From: Pseudorasbora parva
Taxonomy: Eukaryota; Chordata; Actinopteri; Cypriniformes; Gobionidae
Reading direction: 5' to 3'
Length of the DNA: 64,000 bases
NCBI RefSeq assembly: GCF_024679245.1
Contig: NC_090188.1
Location: 36,789,992-36,853,991 of the forward strand
The position numbers and the translations under genes were made by a program. Positions 48,913 through 62,900 of this stretch are shown here, in pieces (the first letter of the stretch is position 1; each line of letters begins with the position of its first letter). Under the pieces are notes generated by a model. The model worked only from the letters and a program-made list of their open reading frames with translations, did no database searches and was not told the origin of the DNA.

Positions 48913-51775
48913 TCAGTGACAGAAACACAGAAGCAGGCATTGCTCCCCCCCCAAAATAAAAAAAAAACTAGGCAACAGGGTAAGCTGGCAACAATAGTGC
49001 TTCTTTGAAGCGTCACGACTGAATGCATTCATTTTTAATACTTTTATAAATAACCCCCCTTTCTCATCCCCCACACAACGCTCAGAAAGAGAGAGAGAGA
49101 GAGAGAGAGTACAATGGACTTGTAAGGTCGCATTTCCCCCCTGCCTTCCAACACAGTGAGTCACCAAAGAATTGAGAATGACAGAGAGATTTAGTCTTCA
49201 TTATCCCAGGGAAATATTGATTGAAGCTCGCCCCGGTGTCTTTTTTACCTCAGGTGGGGGAGTTACACACTATGAAAAAGGGGAAGGAGGGGGGTGAATA
49301 TGGCTGCTGCACAAAACGGCAGCCTTTCAAAGAGCTGCATTTTAATAACAATGCTGCATGGGTGCTCGCAGCAACCTGTGGCTGCTCGATAAGGCTTTAT
49401 AATGGGCAGTTCGACATACCAGAGCAAAGGAGATGGCTTACGTCGCCTTTTCAGCTTCACGTTGCCAGTTTGCCAGTACGCCGATTTTATTCAGATCCCC
49501 AATTATCGTATGCGTTCCACCTCGATGAGAGCCCAGTGAGAAGACTTCTGATAATTGTTATTATGAATCCGCAATTCAAATAATAAACCATAAAAGAAAC
49601 ACGAGCTAGGCAAACAGCAGCACGAAGCAAGGGTTTTAATAGCTGAGGCACAGTAACTTATTGATTACATATAAAGCGCTTCCAAAAGCCCCAGCGCTAT
49701 TCGTACAGAGAGATTATGGTGGGTTAACTCTTTCTCTCGCTACAGCTTTCAGTCAGCGACATAAGGCACCTGTATCATTGATAATTAATGGAAATGTCTG
49801 CAGTAATCCGGTTGGAGATAATTTTTTTTTCCCAGCTCCATGCATCAATAGAATAATCAAGGGTCTAAAAGAGTCTTTGCTCCCCATTACCTCAGGCAAA
49901 AGAATTCCTGAAAGCATGCCTTGCGGGCACCTGAATTATATACGCCATTAGGAGAGAGAAGGCTTTCTACATTCCATATAAAACACTCCGCCAGCCCTCT
50001 CTGACTGGGAGAGAAGCCCCAGAAAAGGCTGAGACTTTTTAAGTGAAGACTTATGTAGATACAATGGCTTTGCCTTTTACGCAAGGGCACTTTCCCCCAG
50101 TCTGCCACTTGCTGAGAAACTGACCAGAGCTGAATCGCCCTCCCCCAACACACACAGACATGAGAGAAAAAAACAAAAGACATCAAAACACAGTCACTAT
50201 AATAAGCCGTCAAAGGCGAGTTTCGATTACATAATTAACTGATGCCAAAAACAACCCTGGCTTAGTTTGTCTTCCGACTGTTTTTAGGCAAATAGAACTT
50301 CCCAGCTCCCATCTGGAAGGGCAGTGGCACCGCTGGTTTGTAATCTAAGACACCATTTTCATTAGAAGCAAATGCTCCAAATCCGGTGTAAAGACTAGTT
50401 CGTGTTCAGCAAAGCCTAAAATAATAAACCCAGGGCTTGTCCCTTGCGAGTTAGCAAAACAGAAGCAAACACTGGATATCAGGTCAGACGGAGGAAGAGA
50501 GAAGGGGGGTACGACGAAAGTAAAAAAGGGGCAGGGGCCGTTTGAGTGATGTCTGAGGTAACTGATGTGTGTGTGCTCTCTTGAGCTTTGGTCTTCCGCC
50601 TCTTCTAGTCATTTTGAACTATTTAACCTCTCTTCCCCAATATTTTCCTTAAAAACTGACCTCTGAAGGCCTACACCTTCAAGGCAAACGAGGGGGAGGG
50701 AAACGAAAGCTGTCAATTTTATTGGGATTTCCATTTTTGACGCAATTTGATACCGATTTAACTTAGTCGAGTCTGGGACTAATTTCACCTCTTTTTTAGG
50801 TATTGAATTGTCTAAACGTCGTGTTTCTGTCAAAATGTCAATATTAAATTCTAAGACATTTTGCTTTAATCAATCCCTGTCCTGCAAAATCATGAAAAGT
50901 CAAACAATCAGAGTGGTTCACAAGAAGAGAGCATTTCTGATTGGCTAAAGGGGTTTCATTTCCCTGACTCTTTTCTCGCCGCTCACCGAATCTAGGGCTG
51001 TAACAGAGATGTGCGTTCAGGACACCTATCTATTTCAGTGTGCTCATAGCTGTCATTGATTTAATGCTGGCTCACCTTATTCGACAAGGGCTAATTTCGC
51101 ATCTATTTTAGCACCGGTGTGTCGGCTTAGCCATATGGCAGTGTCCATACGGCACTTTTGTGTCAAAATGTCAGACTGTCGCCGAGCTTCCGCACTCTCC
51201 CCGCGCCAAATAAAGACGAATGATGGCGGCGAGACTGAAAAGGTGGAAATAATCATAAAAATGATGCTAGTCCATAAACAAGCTCACAGCCTCATTAGTC
51301 CAGCAGCAGGCTCCACTGGCAGATTTATGCGCCTTTTCGCTGATGCCATGAGGAAATGCCACGGGCGAACTTTGGCCAACTGCTAATGGGTTATGACAGC
51401 GTCTTAGCAACTACTGCAGGGAGGGGGGACGCGCGGTCCGGTTCGCCACTGACAGAGAAGAAAATGTCATCTCATCTGGCCATGTGTGGTGGAGTCTATG
51501 CAGCAATTAGAGAGCAGGCCAGTGACTGGAGCAGGCCAGAGGCTGAGGAGGATGCCCCGCGGCTAACCAGGGAGAGAATTTTTTATGACCCCCTCGTACA
51601 CGCACACACACACACACACACACATCCGTGCGTGAGATCAGCCTGGAACGCTCTGGATGCCTGGCTGCTGCTAAAATCAGGTTAGCTTCCCAACATGCCT
51701 TTGTCAGCCAGCTCTTCTGATTGGCTCATCTACTCCATCTCAATACCTGTCTCCTGCTCTCTCGATCTCTCCAGC

Positions 51776-51875
<100 letters not shown>

Positions 51876-52803
51876 GCTCCACCAGTCTCTCTAACTTACT
51901 AAAGGCGCTTTCTGACATTATCAGAAAGATGTAGGCTAATCTGTTATGATCTGATTACTCAAAGGGGTGCACTACCTGTTCCTCTTGCTCGGTGCATACG
52001 CAACTCCAAAGTGCCAGCCATTTTTCTGCTGCTTTACAAATTAGCAGAGTGGCGCTTCCGACCCATCAAGCACAATGTCAAACGTTCATTTACATGCTAC
52101 AAAAAAGATGACTTGACGTGACATTTTTGAGATGAGATCTCTGCTGAAAAGAGCGGTTAGGCTGGTTAGGTGTTGGGTTGGTTAGGTCTAGATGGTGGCT
52201 CGGTCCAGAGAGCAGAACCTTGAGTGTAATGTCTGTGATCCTAATAACAATTTTGGATCCACTAATGGTGTGAGTTTGGGGGTGGGGCTACTGGTTTATC
52301 TAAGTAGTGAATTCCAGGGAAATGGTGCCATTAGTGATGCAGCATTTAGATATTTCACCATCAACAAGGTCAATGGGGATAACAGCACCTAAAACACGAC
52401 CTATGCTGTTTTTCATCAGGGTTTAATTTTAATATTTTCAAATCAGTCTGCATGTCGTAGCTCATGCGCTACAGCTTCTTGCCCAATTTTAAGAAGTGTT
52501 TTGACTACATTATATTGGCCGTGGTCTAATGGATGGGGCCAGCGTGTGGAAACAGATTGGCTTTTGCTTTACACCACATTTGGTCCATGGATGATTTCTA
52601 GAGCACCTCTGGCCTCTCCCCGTGGAGGGAGTCAGGGGACCTGTGCTGCTCTCTCACTCTCCCTTAGCATTCAAACACACTCTCATATGACTGTACTACA
52701 GCTTTCCTGGTCCTGCAAAACCTCAGCCTTAAGGGCATGCCAACCGCCTTCTTTTCACTATGCACACATTCACACACGTTCACACACTCTTCGTTTTAAC
52801 ACG

Positions 52804-52933
<130 letters not shown>

Positions 52934-53449
52934 CATATAAAGAGAGTGGGCGAATGGGAAGAGGGGAGGGTCGGGGAAGAAAAGATAAAGCCGGGTTCAT
53001 TGTATTCAGGCCATTCACATGGTTAGAATGGACCAGGCAGCGGGGGTTCCCTTTGCATGGGTCACAAGCGCCTCCCACCTCAAAAATATTCTGAACATGC
53101 AGGAATTCCTGCGGTATGATTCCCAACAAGAGACACTCAGATTAGCAGGGAGCTTGCCGTGCACGCTTGCCCCACCATACATTTTCTGTTCCTAAAATAC
53201 ATACAAACATTAGTAGCGGTCTGCTGACTGCAATCACTTGCTCTTCCAGCAAAATGGCCTTAGCTCCTCTAGTTTCTGACTTGGAAGGATACATATAAAC
53301 GAAAGTAGAGGGTTTAATGAGATGCAACATGGCGGCAATGTGGCAGATCTATAGTCGTGTCGACTACGTTTGCCTCTGAGAATTGATCACGTGCGTCTTG
53401 TGATATGCGTAAGCTGTGCATATGTGTGTGTTTATGCCCAACTTGCTGA

Positions 53450-53900
53450 GATTTATACTTTTTCTATTTATAATTGTGAAGAAAAAAATAGCACTGTAAA
53501 TATTAATCTGCGGAGAGTCATAATTACAATCTGTAATTACCCGGGATTCATTTGAAATAATGACGGTAAATAATGACGGATTTAAATAACTGCAGGCATC
53601 TTAAATAATCCCACTGTCGTCCCCCCACCCATTACACATATGATGACAGTGACAGATCTGTAATTCATAATTTGAGGGGAAAAAGAGCGTAATTACAAGT
53701 CTTTCAGCCGTACCTCGTGCGTCTCTGTCATCGCCTCGCAGCAGGACTAACAGAGAGGGTAATGCATAATGTGTCTCGTATTCAGTTTTATAATGCTTCT
53801 AATTAAACGGAGTCATCCGCGTGAGTCCTAGCTGAGAGCTCCTCATGCATATTCCCAGGTCTCCGGGATCAGGCCGCTGACATACCCACAGGTGATGGCA
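53450..53900. promoter_or_regulatory. candidate conserved regulatory block in intron 7
   Basis: This has a dense set of homeodomain-type cores: AGTCATAATTACAATCTG, TGTAATTACCCGGG, GCGTAATTACAAG and CTTCTAATTAAACGG. There are also two overlapping TGACAG sites in ATGATGACAGTGACAGATC (about 53641-53659). The composition is balanced and the sequence unique, without coding potential. It is the most enhancer-like stretch of intron 7. MEIS binding is inferred from motifs only. Confidence 0.4.
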
Positions 53901-55437
53901 AAAATGTCATTGCAAATGTTACGGCTCTTTTTCGTCCATGTCTGTGTAGGGGTCACTTCCACTGAAGCCCCCGACACATTGGAAAGCGTACTGAGGCCCA
54001 GGGGCACAAACACAGCATTAAACTGAGGTCTCTCTCACTCTCTCCCTTTCCCTCCCCTCCTCCTCTTTTCATTCTTCCTCCGGTCCGTGAGTCGAGGGGG
54101 GAAACGGTCAAATGAAAGTGTAGGGCCCTGAGTTTACCCTTTCATGTCGAGCACTTTTACTGTGTAACTATTGATTTTTCTCCTTTGTAATTTTTTTTTA
54201 ATCTGAAGATATAAGGCGGGCAGAAAAGGCAGGCTGGTGAGGTTCAAACGGGAACACTTTAAGAGTCCTCTGATTCCACCGAGGCAACACACACACACAC
54301 TCACACACTCACAAAGAGTATACATGCTATGTTCTCCCTCTCCCTCTCTCTCTCGCTCACTCTCCCTCTCTCTCTCAGACAGCTTTTGACACCTTCTCCA
54401 GGGCCAGCTTTGTTCGATATCCAGGCAGACCGGATGGCTGAGAGGAAAGTGTTTTTTAAAAAAAGGAACATGGCTCGCAAACAAAAGCTAAGAGCCTTCG
54501 CTGGTCGCAACAACAGCACTGCTGCAGCAATCTGCCCGGAATTCAACTCATCTGAGCGCTTTTAAACCTCTCATCATCTACTCTAGGTGAACCTAAAACA
54601 ATACACACACAGCTGAATAAAGACATGACACCCATCCTCTGACTCGATTGAGCAGAGCAATGTTTCAATATCTGTAACAGACAGAGGCCTGAAGACAAAT
54701 GGTTTTATATTGTTCCTTTGTGTTTTTTTTTTTTTTTTTGGTATATTTTGGTAATGAGCGAAACGGAACCAGAGCCGTGTGGTTAACTGCGGCGGTCTTC
54801 ATTATTGGCTTCTGGCAGATAATTTTCCACATGGCAGCTATCTAAATGACACAGGCTGAGATAAGTGCTCTAATGCACAGGGATTTTCCCCAACTACAGC
54901 ATATCGCCATCCATTGGGCTGTAGTACAGTAGATAATGTGAGGGTACTTCACTTCTAATAATAGCCTGCTTGGTCTCCCCTGCGTTTGTTAAATGTAGTT
55001 AACGTGGAGAGTGAATTGTATGGCAGAATTACATACACAATGATCCCTGGTTATAAAGAAAAGGCGGGCACTGTTATTACAGAAAAGATGGAGAAAGAGA
55101 GTCATCCAGAGGATGAAATGTAACATCAAATAGCTCCTCTATCAATGATAAGCTGCTCTTCATTCAGATCCATTATGTCTGCGCATACTGCAGTTTAACG
55201 AAGACCCCCGTTTCTCCTAAAGACGGTATGATAACTGGAAAAAGTTAACAGCTAGCGCTCTAATCCATCTCAGTTCAAACTTCTTGGATAGCTTGCTTGG
55301 TCAGACAGACAACCTGCTATATATGCCTTGTGATAAAAAAATGATGGTTGCTGAAAACAGATTGGCTGATGGAACTACAAGAACACACTTCTAAGCGCTT
55401 CTAAGTGTGTTGCTAAACTTTAACTTTTTTTAAACAA

Positions 55438-55960
55438 GTCTCATGCTCATCAAGGCTGCGTTTATTTGATCAAAAATGCAGTAAAAACTGTAATATTACA
55501 AAATATTATTACAAAAATTAAAATAACTTGTTTGAGAGTGTGTTTGTGAGTGTGAGTGAGTTTGAGTGCGAGTGCGAGTGCGAGTGCGAGTGCGAGTGTG
55601 AGTGTGAGTGTGCGTGTGCGTGTGAGCGTGCGTGCGCGCGTGTGCGCATGTGTGTGTGTGTGTGTGTGCGTTTTAAACTGTATTTTATTCCTGAATTTTC
55701 AGCATACTAAGTCAGGTCTTCAGTGTCACATGATTCTTCTGAAATCACTCTAATATGCTAATTTGCTGCTTAAGAAACATTTCTGATTAACATTTTTTTT
55801 TTTTTTATTGTGATGCTTTTCAGGATTATTTGATGAATATAAAGCTCAATGAACAGCATTTATTTTCATTTAGTAAATGCATTTACTACATTTATTAAAG
55901 CATTTATTAGCTAGAAATATTGTGTAACATTTTGTCACTTTTGATGATTTTTGAATGGCA
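55438..55960 (+). repeat. abundant cyprinid interspersed repeat, plus-strand copy
   Basis: The copy starts TCATGCTCATCAAGGCTGCG and TTTATTTGATCAAAAATGC. It continues past an internal microsatellite to CTTCAGTGTCACATGATTC, TTTGCTGCTTAAGAAACAT and TTGTCACTTTTGATG, in the order I know from this common element. The part between about 55531 and 55670 is replaced by a GTGCGA/GT tract. Boundaries are approximate. Confidence 0.75.
55531..55670. repeat. GTGCGA hexamer and (GT)n microsatellite
   Basis: GAGTGC-type hexamers pass into GTGTGA, GTGC and finally GT repeats. The tract lies inside the interspersed repeat. Confidence 0.95.
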
Positions 55961-56215
55961 TCATTAATTCCACAAAAAAATGTCAAGCTGCAAAAACTGT
56001 TTTCAACGTAATAATAATTAATAATTAATTAATTGATTGATTTCCATAAGACTGGAGTAATGATACTGAAAATTCAGCTTTTCTATTATAGGAATACAAT
56101 TTTTTTTTTATGTATTAAAAATATTTTAAATTGTAATAATATTTCATAATGCTGTTTTACTGTATTTTGATTCAATAAATTCAGCCTTGACGAGTATAAG
56201 AGCATTACAAAAACA
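55961..56215 (-). repeat. same cyprinid interspersed repeat, minus-strand partial copy
   Basis: Read on the minus strand the segment gives CTCGTCAAGGCTGAATTTATTG, then TACAGTAAAACAGC, GCTGAATTTTCAG and CATTACTCCAGTCTTATGG, the same order as the neighbouring copy. The two copies are opposed, forming an imperfect inverted repeat. Confidence 0.75.
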
Positions 56216-59115
56216 AATTGTGTTTCAAACTTTTTCACAGGTACTGAATACAAAGCCCATTTGAATGGCGCTCAATGGAGACAGCCATGCTGACAGCCAA
56301 ACCTTGACCCCTTGGTTGTGAAAAATGCTTAAGAATGTACAATTACAAAGTAATTTAAGGTTGAACTGTTAAATCAAGGGGGCATTTCTATAACAGGCTG
56401 TCCTTCATTCAATGTGGCATATCCATTATGCCTATACTTTCTGCAGTCTAACGAAGGCCTCAGTTTCACCCCTGGCAAACATGCTGAGGCCACAGGAAGT
56501 GGAGCAGAGGGAATGTGGAGGAATTGTAGTTCTATCAGCTTGGGGTGAACTAGGGAGATAAGGCTCAGGGCTGGAAGTGACGGAAACAGAGCTGGGCTGA
56601 ACGTCTGCTTCCTGACAGCAACAGAGCAGGGGCGGCTGGACGTGGGCGATACCATTACAGCACGGCTGTGCAGTCCTCTATTGAGACCACAAAACACAAA
56701 CGCACACGCACTTACGCATATATTCACAAAGAGAACGGACAGCTCTGAGGAATTTTTGGGGCATTTTTCAGGTTATCAAGCTGAGAATCTTTCTGGTTCC
56801 TGCCATTCTTTGACTCATTCAGGCTCCCAGGGCATTGCTGGTGATCAGGTTACGACTTGCAAAAAAAAAAAAAAACACGCATGCTCGCACACATGCATTC
56901 ACTCTCTCTCAAGCGCACATTAAGCAAACACACCCTCTTCTCCATACACATACACACCCTCTAAAGGCATACAACTTTTGTTTGTTTGTTATCTCTCTTT
57001 CACTCCTTAAATCTTAAAAAAACGCTTGAGGAGGTCTTTATCTGTCCCCCTAAATCCCTTCAGCAGGTATCAATGTCAAAAGACCAGGGCTGGGCTCTAG
57101 GAGAGGATTGTTTAGTAAGGGTCAGTCCTGGGTCAAGCTTTCGGCCCGTTGTTAACACAGCCCTCCCCCTGGTGCTTTTTGCACCGGCCTCCATCTGCAC
57201 ACACCTTCGTCTACCGCCACTCCAAAACACCAGCACCCCAGCAAATAATCCCTCTCTGTGAGAAGTCTCTGGTGACAAATACAAAGGTCAAATAGCTTTA
57301 GCACACAGTGCAAGGGAAGCCAAATTCCCCAAATATGGAGCTTTGGTGGTGTTTGCTCGCATGAAATTGGCTTTCCGGGGTGTCTCTTCGTTCTTTGTTG
57401 GGCTTCATGCATTAAAAGTCTTTGCGATTGAAGTTCTGACGTGTCCAAATGTAATTATTTGGTGTCAAGTGGTGGAAAATACATGGTTATTCGTAAGGGT
57501 AAATAAACATGTCAAGGAAAACAGCAATGGACATACCAAAAAGGCTCAATGTCAATAGATATGAGGAGAAAGTGACAATCAGAGAGTACATTTTGACCTG
57601 CTACCAAGCATCTCCTCGTCATATCTCTTCTGGACAGCTCACATGTCTTTGTAACAGTCCCAGGACCTCACACGCACGATCCCAGTCACTATCGGCAGGA
57701 AAATATTCCTCATGCAGTATTATCGGTAGGGCAGCATATGGCAAACTAGCAGCAGGCTACTCATCCTCATCCTCTTTGGAGGCTAAAATTAGCACAATAC
57801 TGTTTGTGGCTTTAAGCTGGACTCAAACCCACTGTGATACCGCTAATAAAAAGACTGGCCTCCTGCTTAGAGAAAGAATGTACATCCCTACAGATCACGG
57901 GAGGATTATCCTGCTGGGATAATGTTTTTTCCTGCAATGGCTGCAGAAAGATTTATATTTTTAATCTAATTTTATTTCGAAAACAATCTATCAGGCACTC
58001 ATCGTGGTTGACTAGAATAGCTCCTGCAGGTCAGCGGGGATATTTTAAAAGGGAATCGTCAAGAAGAGACATCTTTTAGGCAGAGGATAACCCGAAAAGA
58101 GATAGCTAATCTCTTTATCAAAGGCCTAAATAAACTAAGGCGAGTGTATGTGACACAGCCACACAAGAGCACCTGATTAATGAACAAAGAGTTAAAGCCT
58201 GTTTGTTTACTGTCACTCACTGTTCCTCAAACTCTCTTCCCTCCCTTCCTTTCCCTTCCTTTTTGCCTCCCTTCTCTGGCCTTCCTGCCCTCTTTATCAG
58301 GCGAGCCAAACGGTGATAGCATATCTCACTGGGTGATATCAGCTCTTTCCTAAAAACTTGGATACAGCGTATCTGATAGACGCCTGGTGGGTTTGCGCTG
58401 CTCCTCCCGGACCGTGCTGAGTAATGTTCACTCAGGTCTTCTAAAGCAGACCTAATGCATTGTGACACATCAGTGATGAGCTGCGCTGATTTGCCAAATT
58501 CACATGAACCTCTACAGCACAGATCAGATGACGGGGTTACAGCGTGGGGATTTTTTGAATGGAGCCATGGAGTTTCCCAGCCATTAGGAGCAGATCAGGA
58601 AAAGCAAGAGAAATTGCGCAAAAAACCATGACCCCTCTCAACAGTGACCCTGCATCTGATGAATCAACCATGAATGAAGTGGAAATCTGGAGTATTTATA
58701 CGAAAAAGAGAGCACTTTCCCACTAGCTATTTCGATAATCAATTATCAGTATTTTACTGATGACCACTAATTCGAAAGTTGATCTGATCCTACAGTAATG
58801 TCACTAACCAGAACATCAGAAAAGAGATGAAAGAATTTTAAGTTTTGAGAACGTACAAGCAGATGAGCGATGATGACAGCGAGTGGCTGCGAAGGGGATA
58901 TTCAGCAAACACCAAAAATCTGGTTTTGGCAAGAAAAAGAGGATTGGTTTAGAGGGACTTCCTGTACACATGGAGACAGATGCAAAGTGTCTACATCATT
59001 AACACACCACAATTATAGCATTTGATCTAAATTTACGTCTGCTTCCCACTTGAAATGAACATCACACAGCAAATGACTCCAACCCGAAACTCCTTCTCCC
59101 TTGGGCAAAATATCC

Positions 59116-59315
59116 TTAAAGGCGAAGTGTGGGATTTCTGCTCTACTAGTGGTCCCAAAGAGAATTGCAAAAAATAATAACGGCTTTCAAACATGTTTCA
59201 CACACTCCCCCTTCCATTTCTCCAATAAAGAAGTATTCTCGCAACAGACTTGTTGGGTTGCTTAAACAATTTCGATTCTGTTTGGTACCACTAGAGGCAC
59301 AAACAAAACCTTTAA
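59116..59315. repeat. 200-bp TTAAAGG-ended repeat
   Basis: It starts TTAAAGGCGAAGTGTGGG and ends AAACCTTTAA. The interior carries 'ctactagtggtcccaaag' and 'taccactagaggcac', features of small fish elements with TTAA-type ends. Assigned by resemblance only. Confidence 0.5.
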
Positions 59316-59908
59316 GAGGATGACGAGAGTCTTAACAACATAAAGAGATGCAACATTACCACATTAAACCAAACTCTTGTATCAGATTAAGCTCAGAGCG
59401 TTAGCACATTAGATAGAGGGAGAAGATGTCAGTAGCGCTATAGTCATCCATCTACCAGAGTTCACATGGTCGTGGGTGGGGGGATAACAGAAGTACTTCA
59501 GCAGTAGTTAAATCCCAGAGCAAACAGAAGCGCAAACACAACAGTGACACTTTATCATACCAGCTTTATGAGTATTATCTGCCCAGAGACAAGGTGCTCA
59601 ATCAGGCTATGAAAGCTAGTTAAAGGGAATGATTAGGAAAGCAGAAGAAACAGCTGATATATGAGGAAAGGAGGGAGGGGGGGTTGTTTGCTTGCACTTT
59701 CTCACTTTTCACTCTCCTTTTTTCCCACATGGCACTGGACATCAGCCTAATCCCAAAGGCAAACTGTCCCTTGGTGTGGGAACCAATGGCGTTTCCCCTT
59801 TTTCTACCATGGGACTGCTGTGCGTGCATACGGTCTTATCAGGAGTAGGGTCATAAAGCCATTGGTGCTGATCGTTTTCGGAGAAACAAGTGGTAGTTTG
59901 TTGGTTGT

Positions 59909-59965
59909 CAATCAATCAATCAATCAACTTTATTTATATAGCGCTTTTACGCTATAACGCTTTTT
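59909..59965 (+). repeat. short TATAGCGC-type fish repeat fragment
   Basis: (ATCA)n followed by ACTTTATTTATATAGCGCTT, the opening of a widespread fish element; the rest is missing. Confidence 0.6.
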
Positions 59966-62900
59966 GGTTGTGCCATCCCTACTGAGATTCAGTAGGGTCA
60001 TAAACACGTCAGTGGATCAGATTTCCCAAGGTAAGGACACGGCTCCATACGTGTCCCTCACTAGCATCTCCATGACTTTGACGTAATGGCAAAATTCAGC
60101 CAATGTGAAATTCATGAGGGCATCATGCAAAGGGGCTTGGAAGGGAGAACATGTTGCATTGTGTGAAATAAAAACAGTTCTTTGATTTCGTACTTCCTGT
60201 CAAGCATGTGCATTCCCAAACACCTACCTGCCTGCACTTACTGGAATTGGTACCTTGCTCTCTTTCCTGTGATCCTTTGCCTTCTCTATCCCTTTCTTTT
60301 TTTCTTCTCTGCTCCTTCTGTGGGTGTGCATGATGTGATGTGTGATGTGAATAAGAGAGAAAAACAGCAGGGGCTGCTCGGGCCGCCCGTTGCCGGTCTT
60401 AGATCCCTGCACTATAAAAACCGCACACCTTTTATCAGCCATTATGCCTCTGATTTAACCAGATTACCCCACTAACGTGCTGCCACTGATACACGGGGAG
60501 AGCATAGAGCGTTCAGCCTCCCCCTCCTGTTTGTAGCACTTTTGCATGCACAGAGGAGAATCTAGTGAGGCAGGAACAACCGCTGACTGACTACACCTGA
60601 ATGACAACATAGAGCTCCCATTGCTCTTTGAAGCACAACATTCGCACACACCAGGCACGATTAAAGCAAAAAAACAAAGTCAAAGAGCAAGGGCGTCCGG
60701 ATAGTGAGCGAAGCGTCCTCCTAACAGCTCAAAGTGACTGAGCTAAACAAAGCCAGGACCCTGTTGTAAAATCAAAAAGGAAAGTGATCAGCATTGTAGT
60801 GCACTCAGCAATTGAGGGGAGCACTGAAAATAGCACATGAGAAATGCAAAGGCATGCAGGCAGCACTCAGAGACAGAAAGAAAGAGCGAGAGAGAAAGGG
60901 GCAGGGTTCTTCCAGTCTGCTGGACAATCGTTGCAATTAACGGGTGACTTTGACAAACACGTGAGGCGGGGGCTCTGTGGGCGGATCCAGCCTCAGAGGT
61001 TCGCCCTCATCCTGTCAGAGGCCGTGTCTGCTGGTCAGTCTCAGATGTCAGCCAATCGCAGAGCAGAGATGGTGGCCAGGAGCCAATCAGAGCTCTCGCT
61101 CAGACTGACCTTCACACAGGCCGGTAGCAAACTGACCATTAAGTCAATGATGACAACAGCACTCACCACAATCAATCTAACAAAATAATGATTAGTTTGA
61201 TGCATGAAGTTTAGCTGCAGCTTTTCTCGACACAAGTAAAACCACTAAATGAGTCCATGTAACATCCACAGTACAGCACATTCCAAATTTATCACGCATA
61301 AATGTTTCAGTTGGGCTTTACAGTACATTGACCTGTTTACACCACAGCTGAATGGTCACATTAGTCAATAGTCACTCCAGACGAGTTTGGTCGAAGTAAA
61401 TGAACTTCTTAACTCACTTTCAGTAACCCACTTGAGCTCTGACTGGCTCCCACAGTCTTACCGCAGTACAGTTTTGGAGTCCATGGCTCTACATGTAAAT
61501 TTATGCAGACAATAACAAGAGCCTCACAGGAACTATTTGGCTTGGCACACATGGGGCCTTTCGCAAATGGGTCCTGGTAATTGCTGATACATATCTGACT
61601 CCTGTAGTCATCACCTTGTTCCCAGACCCTTTGATGAGGCAGAGAAACCCAAAGCCTTTCAAAACACTCAGCATGATCTCTGCGTATGTGAGAGCATGTC
61701 ATTTTCCACGCGCCCTGCCTTTTTTCGGTAGGGGTTCATAACGCCTTCGTTCTCGCTGCAGCCCAAGGGTGTCTCTTTTAATCTGGGTGGGCGCTGGTCT
61801 TGCCAAGTGTCCAGAGTGAGCAATACTCAACGGCCCATAATAATGATTTGTTTTCTTTTTTTACCCACTGAGGGTGGATGCTCAGCGAAGATGGCTTCAA
61901 GACACAATTCCAAAAGATGTCCCCCAAGAGGGCAGCTGTTAAACAAAGGCGGGTGCATACGAGCATGCTACGCTACTAAACAGGGTCTAATTAGAGATGG
62001 GCCGGGCTGAGTCTCTGCTGGACTCCGCTAAGAAAGTTTCTGTGAGTGCAGTGAGGGAGGAGCTGGCTTTATTCTCCCCCCTTAAAGGGGGACACTCACA
62101 CTTTGAAGGGCACAGAATCATGAACAAGGAAAATGCTGTCCTCAGTCGTACTAAGATGCTATTTAGGTGCGGTATGGAAAACATGGTGTGGATGGCAACC
62201 ACTAGAACCATCAGCTATGGTGCCAATCTCTATGTTGATGGGTTACAGATGTACTATGTTATGCATGTGGGTACATTGTTCCTTTGCAGTTTGAAGGCTT
62301 ATGACTGCTTGTTATGATGCTGCTATTGCATAGAAGCCATTCTCATTTCATTCATGTCCAAGATGCAGAAAAATAGCAACAGGACTCTTTTTTAGTGGTT
62401 TTATAGATATTTGTAAGGTATACAACTTGTTAAAGCTAATTATAAGTGTAAGCACATGGAGAGAAGCAGTCTCAGAGAGTGAGTGAGAGAAGGGGACCGG
62501 CTGGGGACATATTGGCATGAGTTTCTTGGCTAACAGCTTAATAATGGTCTTATTGGGATTATGAAGTCACTCCTCACAGAACATGCTAATGCGGATAGCA
62601 GCACTGCTTTACACAATCAGCAATTAACCCACATTAACATAATACTTCCACTAAACCTCCACTGGCGTGAATAAGACCAAAGGGGCTGAAGAGCTCAGGT
62701 CATTTGTTCACGCTGAACAATCTCAGCATACATTCAGGTTCATAGCTCTGCCTCACAGTGGCCCTTCCTGCTAGCGCATGACACAACAAACACTCATCCA
62801 AAACACTGGGGTGAGGGAACATGAGGGGAGCAATGGAGGGGGGGGCATTAAAACCCTGCCGATAATTGGAAGTATGTGAAAAATGACGTGTCACTTTGGT

